This document shows positions 1 to 8,413 of a stretch of 46,602 nt of DNA, piece after piece. The notes beneath the pieces are model-generated. The model ran no database searches. It was not told the DNA's origin and saw only the letters and a list, made by a program, of their open reading frames with translations. Source of the DNA: Wenzhouxiangellaceae bacterium. GTDB taxonomy: Bacteria; Pseudomonadota; Gammaproteobacteria; Xanthomonadales; Wenzhouxiangellaceae. A program made the position numbers and the translations under genes. Location: contig JAGXKW010000016.1 in the NCBI GenBank assembly GCA_018334995.1, positions 6,131 through 52,732 of the forward strand. The letters are read 5' to 3'. How positions within the stretch are numbered: the first letter of the stretch is position 1; each line of letters begins with the position of its first letter.

Positions 1-57
1 GAAGTCTCGTGACGGCACGAAGTTCTTGCGCCTGAAAGGTCGTTATTCAGCGGTTTC

Positions 58-1014
58 TCAACGAAACCGCAGCCGCAGAGAAAGTGCGGCATAGCCGCTT
101 CTGTCGACATTGATATCCGGTGTGTCAACATCCGCATCGCGCGCATCGAGGCGCAGCCCTCGCAGCCCGCCCACGCCGCCTTCGATAGCGCCCCAGACAG
201 GACCGGCGAGGTGACGCTCCGCGGTTACGCCGAAGTTCCAGGAATCAAGATTGACGGCAACCTCTTCATCGCCAGAGTTCAACGTCCAGTTGGCGCCGGA
301 TGGCGATGCACCAAAACGGAAAAACCAGTCCTTGTTGGGCGCATAGAGCAGGGCGGGCCACGGCAGGACAGCGCTCAGGGTCCAGCGCGGGTTGATGACC
401 CAGGAGGCGCCGACGTAAGGCAACAGATAGCTTTTATCGGGCCCGGTATCAGCAAACATGCCGAAGGCCCACCAGAGGTCGTCTCGTTGAATGTAGCGAA
501 CAAAAGCGCCGCCCATTGTCTGCAGGCGCCAATCTGAATTGCCGACCGAATTGTAGTGCCCAACGGGCAGTATGAAGGCTGCCGCCTGCCACTGCGGTCG
601 AAGTTGGCGGAGCCAGCCGGCGCCGAAACCGACCGAGTTGACGTTGAAATCCTCAACGCTCGGCTCATCGGCAGAAAATCGGCTTTGACTCAGCCAGCCT
701 CCGGCAAAGAACGCATCACGCTGGCCCACCCGCACCGGCAGCGCGGCATAGGCGGACAGATTGGTCTGCGCGAAGTCCCGCGTCATGCCGCTGCGATCAT
801 CGACCACCCGCGCATCCCCGTAGCGCCGTACCCCCAGGTAAGCGAGCGGCGTAGCAGGCGCGTTGGAAATCCGCCGCTGGAATTCGATATCACTGCTCTT
901 GAGGCGATCGACAGTTTCGGCGAACAGCCCTTGTGCCAACGCCGGCAGCGGCGTAAAGCTCAACAGCAGGACCAGCGCAACGAGCAGGCGTAACCGTTGT
1001 TTATCTACCAGCAT
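58..1014 (-). CDS. Putative outer-membrane beta-barrel protein
   Basis: The 318-residue product begins with a clear signal peptide (basic Lys/Arg start, Leu/Val-rich core, cleavage after PALA). The mature part has alternating polar/hydrophobic strands rich in aromatic residues (repeated W, Y, F at strand ends), Gly turns and an amphipathic C-terminal strand ending RLRFR. This is typical of a bacterial outer-membrane barrel of the DUF6268/transporter-like kind. I chose the ATG at 1014; an in-frame GTG lies nine bases upstream and neither has a convincing Shine-Dalgarno sequence. The stop codon sits in the loop of a small hairpin (stem GCGGTTTC/GAAACCGC, 50-70). The gene stands alone and no substrate can be inferred. 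The barrel call is from composition and pattern; the subfamily is uncertain. Confidence 0.7.
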   Translation of the reverse strand: MLVDKQRLRLLVALVLLLSFTPLPALAQGLFAETVDRLKSSDIEFQRRISNAPATPLAYLGVRRYGDARVVDDRSGMTRDFAQTNLSAYAALPVRVGQRDAFFAGGWLSQSRFSADEPSVEDFNVNSVGFGAGWLRQLRPQWQAAAFILPVGHYNSVGNSDWRLQTMGGAFVRYIQRDDLWWAFGMFADTGPDKSYLLPYVGASWVINPRWTLSAVLPWPALLYAPNKDWFFRFGASPSGANWTLNSGDEEVAVNLDSWNFGVTAERHLAGPVWGAIEGGVGGLRGLRLDARDADVDTPDINVDRSGYAALSLRLRFR

Positions 1015-1365
1015 CGAGAGCACAAGCTTGCATAAGCTGCAGGTTCAGTCGACTATGTTAGCAAGAATCGTTCCCGAATCTTCGGCCTCGGTATTGCTGG
1101 CACTCGCAGTTACAGGCCTACTACCAGCCTCGCGATGGTGTTGTTGCTCACGCGCAGATGAAGCAGCGGGCCTGGACCGGTGGCCTGCTGCAGCGACTCC
1201 AGCAGCGTAAGAGCCCGCAACTCCAGGATCACTAGCGGCCCAGATGGCGACATGATGCTGGGTACCCTAACCAATACCCGCACTGCGACGTCAGGGCCCC
1301 TTTTCGTCGATCAATCCGGAGTCGGTTCTAACTGGTTGCTTCAGCTGCGAATTCGATTGGAGGAT
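1015..1365. other. Intergenic region, no convincing gene
   Basis: This separates two minus-strand genes. The only frame with protein-like character is a minus-strand frame at about 1110-1250 (46 codons from an ATG, Leu-rich, ending IARLVVGL). I do not recognise it; it could be the tail of a decayed gene. No terminator with a T-run is visible. Confidence 0.3.
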
Positions 1366-2520
1366 TCAAGGACCAAAAGCGGCCGTCCCATCGCGTGGAC
1401 CATTGGAGATGTCCTTGAGCTTGACGTGGCGAATATTCTTGATATGAGTCAAGGCATTCAAATCAAAGTCAACAAAATTGAGGCTATCGTACGTCCTCAC
1501 AGAAAGACGTCTCCTCTGAAGGTCAATCAAGGCTGTCCAGGATGTGTATTCAGAAGTGTAGATTCGGCTGTGGGTGACGCCCGGTGCCGTGATGTTGGCT
1601 AACTGATCGCGGAAGCGGTTGTCCATGGTAATCCCGCGCGGACGATCGAAATTGTTCATGATCCGTGACAGTGTGGCAAAGGCTCCGGACGGGTCATTCG
1701 CTTTTTCAGCGAATTGGGAGTAAAAGACCGCACGGACAAATCGACCCACCGAAGTGTTCGACGACGGCAGCGGCGCCGTTGCGATACCGGAGTCGGGCTG
1801 GACGAACGTGACGCCACCAAGCTCCAATTTTGATCGATCAATGTTGCTCAGATGCGTGTAATTGTTCAAATTGGTCATATGCCACGAGAATTCGGGCCCG
1901 TTAGTCATGACGCCCAAGGGGTTGTCGATGACGTTTTGTTCTCCATCGGAAAACTCGATGACTATGGATTTCCCGGTCGCGTCGTGAAGCGTGTAATGGA
2001 AGGGGCTTTTCAGAACCCCTGCCGGCAATAGAGAGGTGACCATGACGGGCTGCTTCTCCAGCGCTTTCTTGACTTCGGCAACGGTGCCAAACTGCGATAG
2101 CGTCCAGGCGCCCAGATCTATCGCGGCGAGAACGGCATGAGTCTTGTCAACCGTGGCACTGGGTCCTTCAGTACTGGCAAAAGCAAGCAGGCTGAACGTC
2201 AAGCCTTGGTCGTTTACGCCTTCGGCAACCTTGACGTCTTTCGAGACCGGATCCGGAATCGTGACCGCCAGGAAAGCATGACGCCCGGTAAAATTGAACA
2301 CGTGCCGTTTATCGGCCGCGGATCCAAAGCTTGTCCCCTTCGGAAAGTAGGAGACCTCATAGGCCAGTTCCATCGGTAGCTCCATTGTGCGGCCCGCATA
2401 GAACTTTTTATTGGCATCGCTGTAGAGCAGAGAAGTGCAGGCCAAAGCCGCTGGAGCGAAACCCGCACAAGCAATGACGACGGAAAGGGCGACAGCCCGA
2501 AAGCGGAAGAGGCTAAGCAT
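1366..2520 (-). CDS. Linear amide C-N hydrolase (choloylglycine hydrolase / penicillin V acylase family), secreted
   Basis: The protein has 384 residues and a signal peptide ending ALA at residue 27, so Cys28 becomes the N-terminal residue. In this Ntn-hydrolase family (PF02275: bile-salt hydrolases, penicillin V acylases, N-acyl-homoserine-lactone acylases) an exposed N-terminal Cys is the nucleophile, and CTSLLY at 28-33 matches. The conserved Arg follows in AGRTMEL (42-48), and a block around 205-222 (MTNGPEFSW...MTNLNNY) carries the family's Asn-rich substrate/oxyanion segment. Export followed by cleavage next to the catalytic Cys makes it a probable periplasmic enzyme on an amide such as a conjugated bile acid, penicillin V or acyl-HSL; the substrate cannot be decided here. 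It is monocistronic, with a 767-base intergenic region upstream. Confidence 0.88.
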   Translation of the reverse strand: MLSLFRFRAVALSVVIACAGFAPAALACTSLLYSDANKKFYAGRTMELPMELAYEVSYFPKGTSFGSAADKRHVFNFTGRHAFLAVTIPDPVSKDVKVAEGVNDQGLTFSLLAFASTEGPSATVDKTHAVLAAIDLGAWTLSQFGTVAEVKKALEKQPVMVTSLLPAGVLKSPFHYTLHDATGKSIVIEFSDGEQNVIDNPLGVMTNGPEFSWHMTNLNNYTHLSNIDRSKLELGGVTFVQPDSGIATAPLPSSNTSVGRFVRAVFYSQFAEKANDPSGAFATLSRIMNNFDRPRGITMDNRFRDQLANITAPGVTHSRIYTSEYTSWTALIDLQRRRLSVRTYDSLNFVDFDLNALTHIKNIRHVKLKDISNGPRDGTAAFGP

Positions 2521-3287
2521 GTTTTGAACACTCCGAAGCAGAAATTTTGGTCCATTGAGTCATTGCTATTGTAGGCGCATGGTGCGTTGATTTTCAATCC
2601 GACCCGTTTTTGAAGCGGCTGGCAAGCCTTTCTCGACCGGAGACGGGTTGCATCGGCAAGAGTCAAGGAAGGCTTTAGGCGCACGTATTCGTGCGCGTAT
2701 TTTAACCTCGAAGCCAGTGTTACGACCCGAAAATGGCGACGAGATGTGCGCTTATCCAACAGTTGCATAAGGCATCGCCCGAGATTGGCGAATACCGGCC
2801 ACCCGCATCGCCAGCACGACGTTCACCGCCAAGGGCGTAAAAGCGCGAATAACGAAGACATCCATATCCTGAGGAGCTGCATCGAGTTTCCGAGTTGCTC
2901 ACGGGCTGAGGTACCAGACATTCCGAGTCGATGGGTATTTAAACGCTGATTGAACAACATTTGCTCAACTCGGCAGATGTCATACACGTCGAATCTGGCC
3001 AACGGACCATTCTGATATTCGCGAGGATTGACGGGGCTGCCCAATCCGGACTCGACAACGCCGCGGCTGCGCCTTTTCCGGTGAAACGCGCCCTTGCAGA
3101 GTTGTTCAGAGGTTCCTTAGTGTCAAATCCAGCGAAATCCGGTTCTGCCGAGCCTGTGGCATTCCGAAACATCTCAATAGCCTGCAGACAGGCTAAGCGG
3201 AGGCCGTCAGAACAATCGAAAAACGCCCCGGATGCTTGCAGGAAATTTCCTGCGAGGAGGGTGTTCGGCCCCCTGAGTCTTTCGCCG
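2521..3287. other. Long intergenic region without a recognisable gene
   Basis: This 767-base stretch must hold the promoter of the amide hydrolase at its left end. Both strands have open frames of about 100-170 codons, but none resembles a family I know and none has a good ribosome site. The segment around 3105-3120 (plus strand CAGAGGTTCC) recalls insertion-sequence ends, but I found no matching inverted partner. A 16-bp perfect palindrome lies at 3238-3253. Confidence 0.4.
3238..3253. repeat. Perfect 16-bp palindrome containing AGGAAATTTCCT
   Basis: The sequence GCAGGAAATTTCCTGC is its own reverse complement. Its 12-bp core recurs at 4414-4425, so one copy lies on each side of the secreted DNA ligase gene. 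It could be an operator or a short repeated element; no T-run follows it. Confidence 0.6.
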
Positions 3288-4166
3288 CTAATCAGGTGAT
3301 TCATGGCTATCACCACCAGCCATCTCGTGCATCTCCTTGCGTATACGAACGAAGCGCGCGAAACGCGGCAAGCCGGTGGAGGTGTACCCATTGTAGCGAT
3401 AGGTGACCCAACTGCCGACGGGCGGTGGCGATGCTCTTTCCTCGTCACTCAAGCCGCTGCCCAATCGAAAGCGTCTTCCGTCTTTGCGCTCGACCACCAG
3501 GGCGCCCACCAGGCCGGAGTATTTGCCCTTGCCTTCGGTGTAGCCGACTACCCGTGCCTCGGCATCGTCATGCAATTTGTATTTCAATAAATCCTGGCTG
3601 CGCCCCGAACGATACAGCGCATCCTGGTGATGCAGCATCAAACCTTCACCACCAGCAGCAACCAGCGCCTCCAGGCGCGCATCCAGTTCTGCCGCATCAC
3701 CCACGCGGAACTGTGCGATGGGCTGCAGCCACGGAATGCGGTAATCATCAATCGCCTCCATCGCCTCGACTCGCTGGCTGAAGGTGCCGCCATGGCCGGG
3801 CAGATCGAAGATCATGAACTTCACCCGTTGCCATTCCTCATCATCCGCCCGGGTGCTACGAACGATTCCACTGACCGCATCGAACGACTCATGGGCAATC
3901 CAGAGCTCCCCGTCCATGGCCATGCCCGGCCAGCCTTCGGTGAACCATTCCGGCGATGAAATACGATGGCCGCCGCGGCTCCAGAGCGCCTCCCCGTCCC
4001 AATGTCCGCGTACGCCATCCAGTTTTTCACTGACCCAGTACTCGTGGATTTCCGTTTGCTCCGAATATATGCTCGCCAGCATCGCCCGGTAACTGGGGCC
4101 CTGGGCGGAAGCGAATGAGGATATGAACAGTAGCAGGGCAATAGAAAAAAGATAGATATGGCGCAT
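3288..4166 (-). CDS. Secreted minimal ATP-dependent DNA ligase (Lig E type)
   Basis: The protein has 292 residues. An N-terminal signal peptide (Ile/Leu/Phe core, FASAQ cleavage near 22) precedes a minimal nucleotidyltransferase plus OB-fold ligase. Motif I is EKLDGVRG with the adenylated Lys at 48; motif III is DGELWI near 85-90; motif IV is GGEGLMLHH with Glu174; motif V is LLKYKLH near 193-199. The C-terminal 90 residues form the OB domain (VGALVVE, RFRLGSGL, VTYRYNG). This length and export signal match the Lig E ligases of Haemophilus, Neisseria and Vibrio, which seal nicks in the periplasm and are thought to act on extracellular or incoming DNA. The ATG at 4166 follows an AAGGAG site; a longer frame upstream would spoil the signal peptide. 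No competence gene is adjacent. Confidence 0.9.
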   Translation of the reverse strand: MRHIYLFSIALLLFISSFASAQGPSYRAMLASIYSEQTEIHEYWVSEKLDGVRGHWDGEALWSRGGHRISSPEWFTEGWPGMAMDGELWIAHESFDAVSGIVRSTRADDEEWQRVKFMIFDLPGHGGTFSQRVEAMEAIDDYRIPWLQPIAQFRVGDAAELDARLEALVAAGGEGLMLHHQDALYRSGRSQDLLKYKLHDDAEARVVGYTEGKGKYSGLVGALVVERKDGRRFRLGSGLSDEERASPPPVGSWVTYRYNGYTSTGLPRFARFVRIRKEMHEMAGGDSHESPD

Positions 4167-4413
4167 CGTGATCTCCTTGTCGCCCGGAAGGTGCGGGCAA
4201 GATGTTCGCCGCGGCTCTACCTTCGCGGCGGCTTTGGCATGCATGGGGGCCGTGATTATGGTGGTCGCAAAAAACACGGAAGTCCGGGATCGTACGCAGT
4301 CCTCCGGGCCCACTCACCGGGTTATTTCGATAAGCTCGGTTTGGCGATGGATGTGCAATCAGCGTAGCGCGCAACTCCGAGCAAGGAAATAGGAAATCTG
4401 CCCGGATTCGGGT

Positions 4414-4425
4414 AGGAAATTTCCT
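4414..4425. repeat. 12-bp palindrome AGGAAATTTCCT
   Basis: This is a second copy of the core of the palindrome at 3238-3253. It is preceded by two half-site-like AGGAAAT strings at about 4384-4396. It lies about 250 bases upstream of the ligase start, on the promoter side. Confidence 0.5.
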
Positions 4426-4889
4426 GTTTTTCGCCTGCCTTGGCTACGCCTTCCGACTTATCCCGCGAGTGAGAACAGGGGGCACAACAAGTTGGACATG
4501 CAGAGCGCCCGGGCCGGCCCGGACCGCCATTTCACGGCCTCCGGGGTATCGGGAGCAGGTCGGATTGTCACCAACATGCGGCATGAATTGTGGTGTCAAG
4601 ATGCGTCCAGTTCCATCTGACCGGTCTGCAACAGCCGCAAACCCTGCCGTTCTTTATGTTCGGATGCGCGTGACAAACGCGCTCCAGTCACCCATCGAGA
4701 TCAAGGCCGATTCGATCGTCTTCGACAACCTGGTCGTCGGCCCCTGGCATCATTGATGCCCCAGAAACAGCTCGGTACCGGCAGTTCGTCGATATGGATT
4801 CAGTTCAGAATCTGTGGCTAGCTTGCGCCGCCAACCCGTGTTTGGTTCGAACGCCGGGCGCGTTGTTGAAAATCGGTCATTGCCTGGGT

Positions 4890-4960
4890 CGATCATGGCG
4901 CGGGCCAATCAGCGTCTATGGCTTGAACCTACCCCTGAGTCGGGCTCCGCGCCATGATCG
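4890..4960. repeat. 14-bp perfect inverted repeat directly after the transposase stop
   Basis: CGATCATGGCGCGG (4890-4903) and CCGCGCCATGATCG (4947-4960) can pair around a 43-nt loop. In the transposase direction the hairpin begins at the base after the TAA stop. IS110-type elements carry structured noncoding ends, so this is plausibly part of the element's right end rather than a terminator, as no T-run follows. Confidence 0.6.
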
Positions 4961-5964
4961 TTAACCAAACAGTCTCATTGCATCGAACGCCACGCGGTCG
5001 CGCTGGACAAAATAGGCGGCGCGCGCCAGCTTGTGGGCCACGGCCCGGATCGCAACCATGCGGTTACGCCGCGCGGCCTTGCGGTCGAAGAATCGGCGCG
5101 CCCGATCGTTGTAGCGCACGGCAAAATGGGCCGCCTCGGAAAACGCCCAGGCCAGATACCGATTGCCGCACTTCCTGTTGCCTTCGCCCTTCTTGCGCTC
5201 ATTGCTCTCGCGCAGGCTCTCGACCACCCGGCAATACGAGCTGTAGTTGCCGACCGACTTGAATCGCTCGATCTCTCCGGTTTCCAGCATGATCGTCGGG
5301 GCCAGCACATCGCCAACGCCGCTGATGGTCTTGAGCTGCTGATGGTGCGGCGTCGGCTTGATCACTTCGAGTACTTGGCCCTGAATACCGGAAATCACCG
5401 TATCCAGTGTCTCGATGACGGCCAGGTTGGCCGCGATCGCGGTGCGTACTGCAGGCCGGAAGTGTTCTTCGGCTTCCAGTATCCGGTGTACCTGTGCGGT
5501 GGCTACTCGACGGCCGAGTTCCCGGGCCAGGATGTTCTGAATCGAGGTCAGATTGCGCGCACGCTCGCGTACCAGGCCGAGTCGTTTGCGCAACAAATCG
5601 CGCGCGTCGCGGATCTGGCGTGGACAGATGTAGCCGGCAAGATGTCAAGCCGCATCAGATGGGCCAGCCAATAGGCATCGTGCCGAGCGCCGGCGTACTT
5701 CAGTCCGGAATACTGTTGAACAGCGGCGGTATTGACCAGTCGCGCCGAATAGCCGTGATCACTCAAGCCGTCGACAAGCCAGTACCAGTTGTAGGTCGAC
5801 TCGACTGCAACGGCCAGCAGGTCCTCGCAAAATGGTTCAAGCGCTGAGAGCGTTGCGCCGAGATCGTTCGGCACGCGCCGCTCCAACAGTCGTTTTTCGT
5901 TGTCGTCAATGACAACGATAACCTGGTTGTTTTAATGTAAATCGATTCCGCAGTACAGTGACAT
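4961..5964 (-). pseudogene. IS110-family transposase, inactivated by a stop codon and a frameshift
   Basis: Reading from the ATG at 5964 gives MSLYCGIDLH, the first Asp motif of the RuvC-like DEDD domain. A TAA at 5932-5934 then stops the frame where related proteins have a sense codon. The same frame resumes with NNQVIVVIDDNEKRLLERR and the typical VESTYNWYWLVDGL, continues to about 5640 (AHLMRLDIL) and then shifts. The second frame (from about 5640 down to 4961) restores IRDARDLLRKRLGLVRERA, the SGVG helix-hairpin segment and the C-terminal Transposase_20 domain (GNRKCGNRYLAW), ending MRLFG. Without the stop and shift it would be about 333 residues, normal for the family. Two independent lesions make it almost certainly dead. 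Confidence 0.88.
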
Positions 5965-5987
5965 TGTCAGCCTCCTCGTGCTTTCGT

Positions 5988-6033
5988 CAGCCTTGCCACT
6001 GTAGCGCAACCCGCTATGGTGGCAGGGAGGCTG
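5988..6033. repeat. Imperfect stem-loop upstream of the transposase
   Basis: CAGCC-TTGCCAC-TG-TAGC pairs with GCTA-TG-GTGGCAG-GGA-GGCTG around a 7-nt loop, with a bulge and one mismatch patch. It lies just before the transposase start on the transposase strand, where the IS110 group keeps the noncoding left end that in studied members encodes a guide (bridge) RNA. The structure is seen; the bridge-RNA idea is inference. Confidence 0.5.
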
Positions 6034-6127
6034 GCGCTGGAGGAGTATCAGGTCTGGTTTAGTGGCTCAGCCGGGCGCCGCCGGCCCATCGAACCGGTCT
6101 GCCTCAATAAGAAACAGGAAACTTACG

Positions 6128-8413
6128 CTACTCGCTTTCGCCAGCCGTCTCGGCAAGCGCCGCGCGGTAGCGTTCGATTTCCGGGCTTTCGGCCGGTAGC
6201 TCGCGCGCCGCGCTGGCCAGTGCGGGTTCGATCACCGCCCGGGCCTCGTCGAGGCGCGATTGCGCTATCAATAATTTCCCCAGCGCAAGCCTGACGTTGG
6301 CGGCCCGAAGGCCGTCGAGCGTGCCGGCTGCCGCGTGTAGCGCCAGCGCTTCGCGTGTCAGTGCCTCGGCGTCTTCAGGCTGGCCCAGCTCGGCCATGAT
6401 CCGCGCATGCGTCACCAGACCGCTGGCGGTCATCACGTTGTCGCGTCCGAGGACCTGCTGGCGAAGACCCAGGCTTTCCTCGGAATACGCGAGTGCGTCT
6501 GAGAACGCCCCGCGCTCGCGCTCGATATTGGCCAGCGCCGCCAGCGTCACGGCGAGTGAGGACAGGCTCCAGTCGCCGGCCGCGCGCTTTATCGCCAGCG
6601 CCTCCATGGACGCGTTGCGCGCTTCGTCGAGGCGCCCCTGGCGCCGCAGCGACAGCGAAAGGTTGTGCAGCGGCGCGGTCACCTGCTCGGTATCCGGCCC
6701 GCCGACCTGGCGGTGCAGTTCGATTGACCGACGCAAGGTCTGCTCGGCCTGGACATAACGGCCGAGGTCGTTCTGCAGCAAGCCGACGTTGTTGTAGGAG
6801 TCGGCGAGGTCGTGATCGACGGGCCCATTCGACTGGCGCCATTGAAGTGCGCGCACGAGCATCGGCTCGGCATCGACCAGCCGCCCGAATCGGCGATAGA
6901 TGTTGCCCAGCCGGTTCAGGGAATCGGCTGTTTCGGCGCTGTCGGGTCCCGCGTGACGCTCGCGCAGCCGCAACGCTTGCGAAAGCAGTTCTATGCCCCG
7001 GTCCTGCTCGCCAAGATTGGAGAACGCCAGGCCGATGACGTGCATCAGCCGTGCGCGTGCCAGCGGATCGCTAGCCAACTGCTGCGGCAATCGTTCCGCG
7101 GCGCGTTCGAGCAGATCTCGCGCGCGCACGTCGGCCGGGTTGCTCTCGCGCGGATCGGAGACGGCGAACAGCTCGATCAGAAATTCCGATGTTTCGTTTG
7201 CCACGCGCGCCTCGATTTCGGCCGTGTCGCGCTGCGTTGCCAGTTCGCTTGCCTGCCATGCCATCACCGAGCCGAACCCAACCAGCAGAACCGAGATCAG
7301 CGCCGTGGTGGTGGCACCGAACGGGTGGCGGCGAACGAAACTGCGGAATCGATACAGCGCCGAATCCGCCCGGGCGTGGACCGGCCGGCCGTCAAGCCAG
7401 CGGCGGAGATCGTCGCCGAATTCGGCCGCCGAGGCGTAGCGTCTTTCCGGTTCCTTGTGCATGGCGCAGGCGATGATGCTGTCGAGCTCCGCCATCCCCC
7501 GTCCGCCCAGCGGCGGCGGTACCGATTCGCAGACGATGCGTTCGACCTCGGTTGCGCGAGTGGTGTTGATCTCGTAAGGACGGCGCCCCGACAGCAGTTC
7601 GTAGAGCAGCACGCCCATGGAGTAGATATCGGACGCCGGGCCCACCGGCTCGCCCCGCACCTGCTCCGGGCTGGCGTAATGCGGCGTCATCGAGGAAGCA
7701 ATCGTCGGTACCTCGGCCCCCGCATCCGCGTCGCCGAGCAGCTTGGCGATACCGAAGTCCAGAAGCTTGAGCTGGCCGTGGGTGTCGATCTGGACATTGG
7801 AGGCCTTGATGTCGCGGTGTACCACCAGGTTTCGGTGCGCGAACTGCAGCGCCTCGCACAGCGACAGAAACAGCTTGACCCGGCCGCGCGCATCCAGGCC
7901 CTGGTGCTCGGCGAACCGGTCGATGGCTTCGCCCTCGACGTATTCCATCGCGACGAAAGGCGTGCCGTCGTTGTCCTCGCCGCCGTCGATCAACTGGGCG
8001 ATGTTCGGGTGCCTGAGCCCGGCAAGCACGCGACGCTCGATACGCAGGCGCTGGCGTGCGAAATCGGAATCCCCGGCCGCGCCCAGCCGCTTGACCGCCA
8101 CCTGCTGGTCGAAATCGTGATCGGGTCTGCGGCACAGGTAGACCACACCCATGCCGCCGGCGCCCAACTTCTGGATCACCTCGAACGGACCGATACGTTC
8201 GGGCAGACGGGCCGTCTCATCAACGGCGGCATCGATTGCGCCACGCACGGCATCGACGTCTTCGGCATCGGCGGCCAGCATCGCCGCCAGCCGTTCGCCC
8301 AGTTCGACGTCGCGCTCGGTCAGTTCCCGGACCAGCGCATCCCTTTCATCGGCGTCGCACGCCAGCGCGCGCTGAAACCAGCGCTCCAGCCGCTTGAAGT
8401 CGTCCGGCTTCAA
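6128..8413 (-). CDS. Membrane Ser/Thr protein kinase with periplasmic TPR domain
   Basis: The 761-residue protein has an N-terminal helical segment (1-70), then a complete Hanks-type kinase domain at about 75-340. Visible motifs are the Gly loop GAGGMGVVY (84-92), Lys108 in VAVKR, HRDIKASN (199-206), DFG (219-221), SPEQ in the activation segment (248-251) and SDIYSMGVLLYELL. One membrane span follows at about 366-387. The C-terminal 350 residues are tetratricopeptide-like repeats (for example ALRLRERHAGPDSAETADSL, LADSYNNVGLL) predicted to lie in the periplasm as a sensor. All catalytic residues are present. The start overlaps the end of the ECF sigma gene by four bases (ATGA), so the two are translationally coupled. 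PF07638-type sigma genes are often paired with such kinases, and the kinase probably controls the sigma factor. Confidence 0.93.
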   Translation of the reverse strand: MKPDDFKRLERWFQRALACDADERDALVRELTERDVELGERLAAMLAADAEDVDAVRGAIDAAVDETARLPERIGPFEVIQKLGAGGMGVVYLCRRPDHDFDQQVAVKRLGAAGDSDFARQRLRIERRVLAGLRHPNIAQLIDGGEDNDGTPFVAMEYVEGEAIDRFAEHQGLDARGRVKLFLSLCEALQFAHRNLVVHRDIKASNVQIDTHGQLKLLDFGIAKLLGDADAGAEVPTIASSMTPHYASPEQVRGEPVGPASDIYSMGVLLYELLSGRRPYEINTTRATEVERIVCESVPPPLGGRGMAELDSIIACAMHKEPERRYASAAEFGDDLRRWLDGRPVHARADSALYRFRSFVRRHPFGATTTALISVLLVGFGSVMAWQASELATQRDTAEIEARVANETSEFLIELFAVSDPRESNPADVRARDLLERAAERLPQQLASDPLARARLMHVIGLAFSNLGEQDRGIELLSQALRLRERHAGPDSAETADSLNRLGNIYRRFGRLVDAEPMLVRALQWRQSNGPVDHDLADSYNNVGLLQNDLGRYVQAEQTLRRSIELHRQVGGPDTEQVTAPLHNLSLSLRRQGRLDEARNASMEALAIKRAAGDWSLSSLAVTLAALANIERERGAFSDALAYSEESLGLRQQVLGRDNVMTASGLVTHARIMAELGQPEDAEALTREALALHAAAGTLDGLRAANVRLALGKLLIAQSRLDEARAVIEPALASAARELPAESPEIERYRAALAETAGESE

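Larger units (their letters stand above)
4167..4960. other. Intergenic region between the ligase and the IS110 remnant
   Basis: The stretch holds the ligase ribosome site, the second AGGAAATTTCCT palindrome and, at its right end, an inverted repeat next to the dead transposase. A plus-strand frame at 4469-4756 ends in a beta-like stretch (IEIKADSIVFDNLVVG) that could be the tail of a decayed secreted protein, but it has no recognisable start or family. Confidence 0.35.
4890..6033 (-). mobile_element. IS110-family insertion sequence remnant
   Basis: The transposase pseudogene (4961-5964) is bounded by two structured noncoding segments, at 4890-4960 and 5988-6033. Exact element ends cannot be fixed: IS110 elements generally lack terminal inverted repeats and target duplications, so the limits given are those of the visible structures. 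The element lies between the ligase intergenic region and the kinase gene and does not interrupt either gene. Confidence 0.6.

Noticed and set aside
3105..3125. Insertion-sequence end (CAGAGGTTCC)
   Set aside because: No matching inverted partner or transposase fragment was found nearby.
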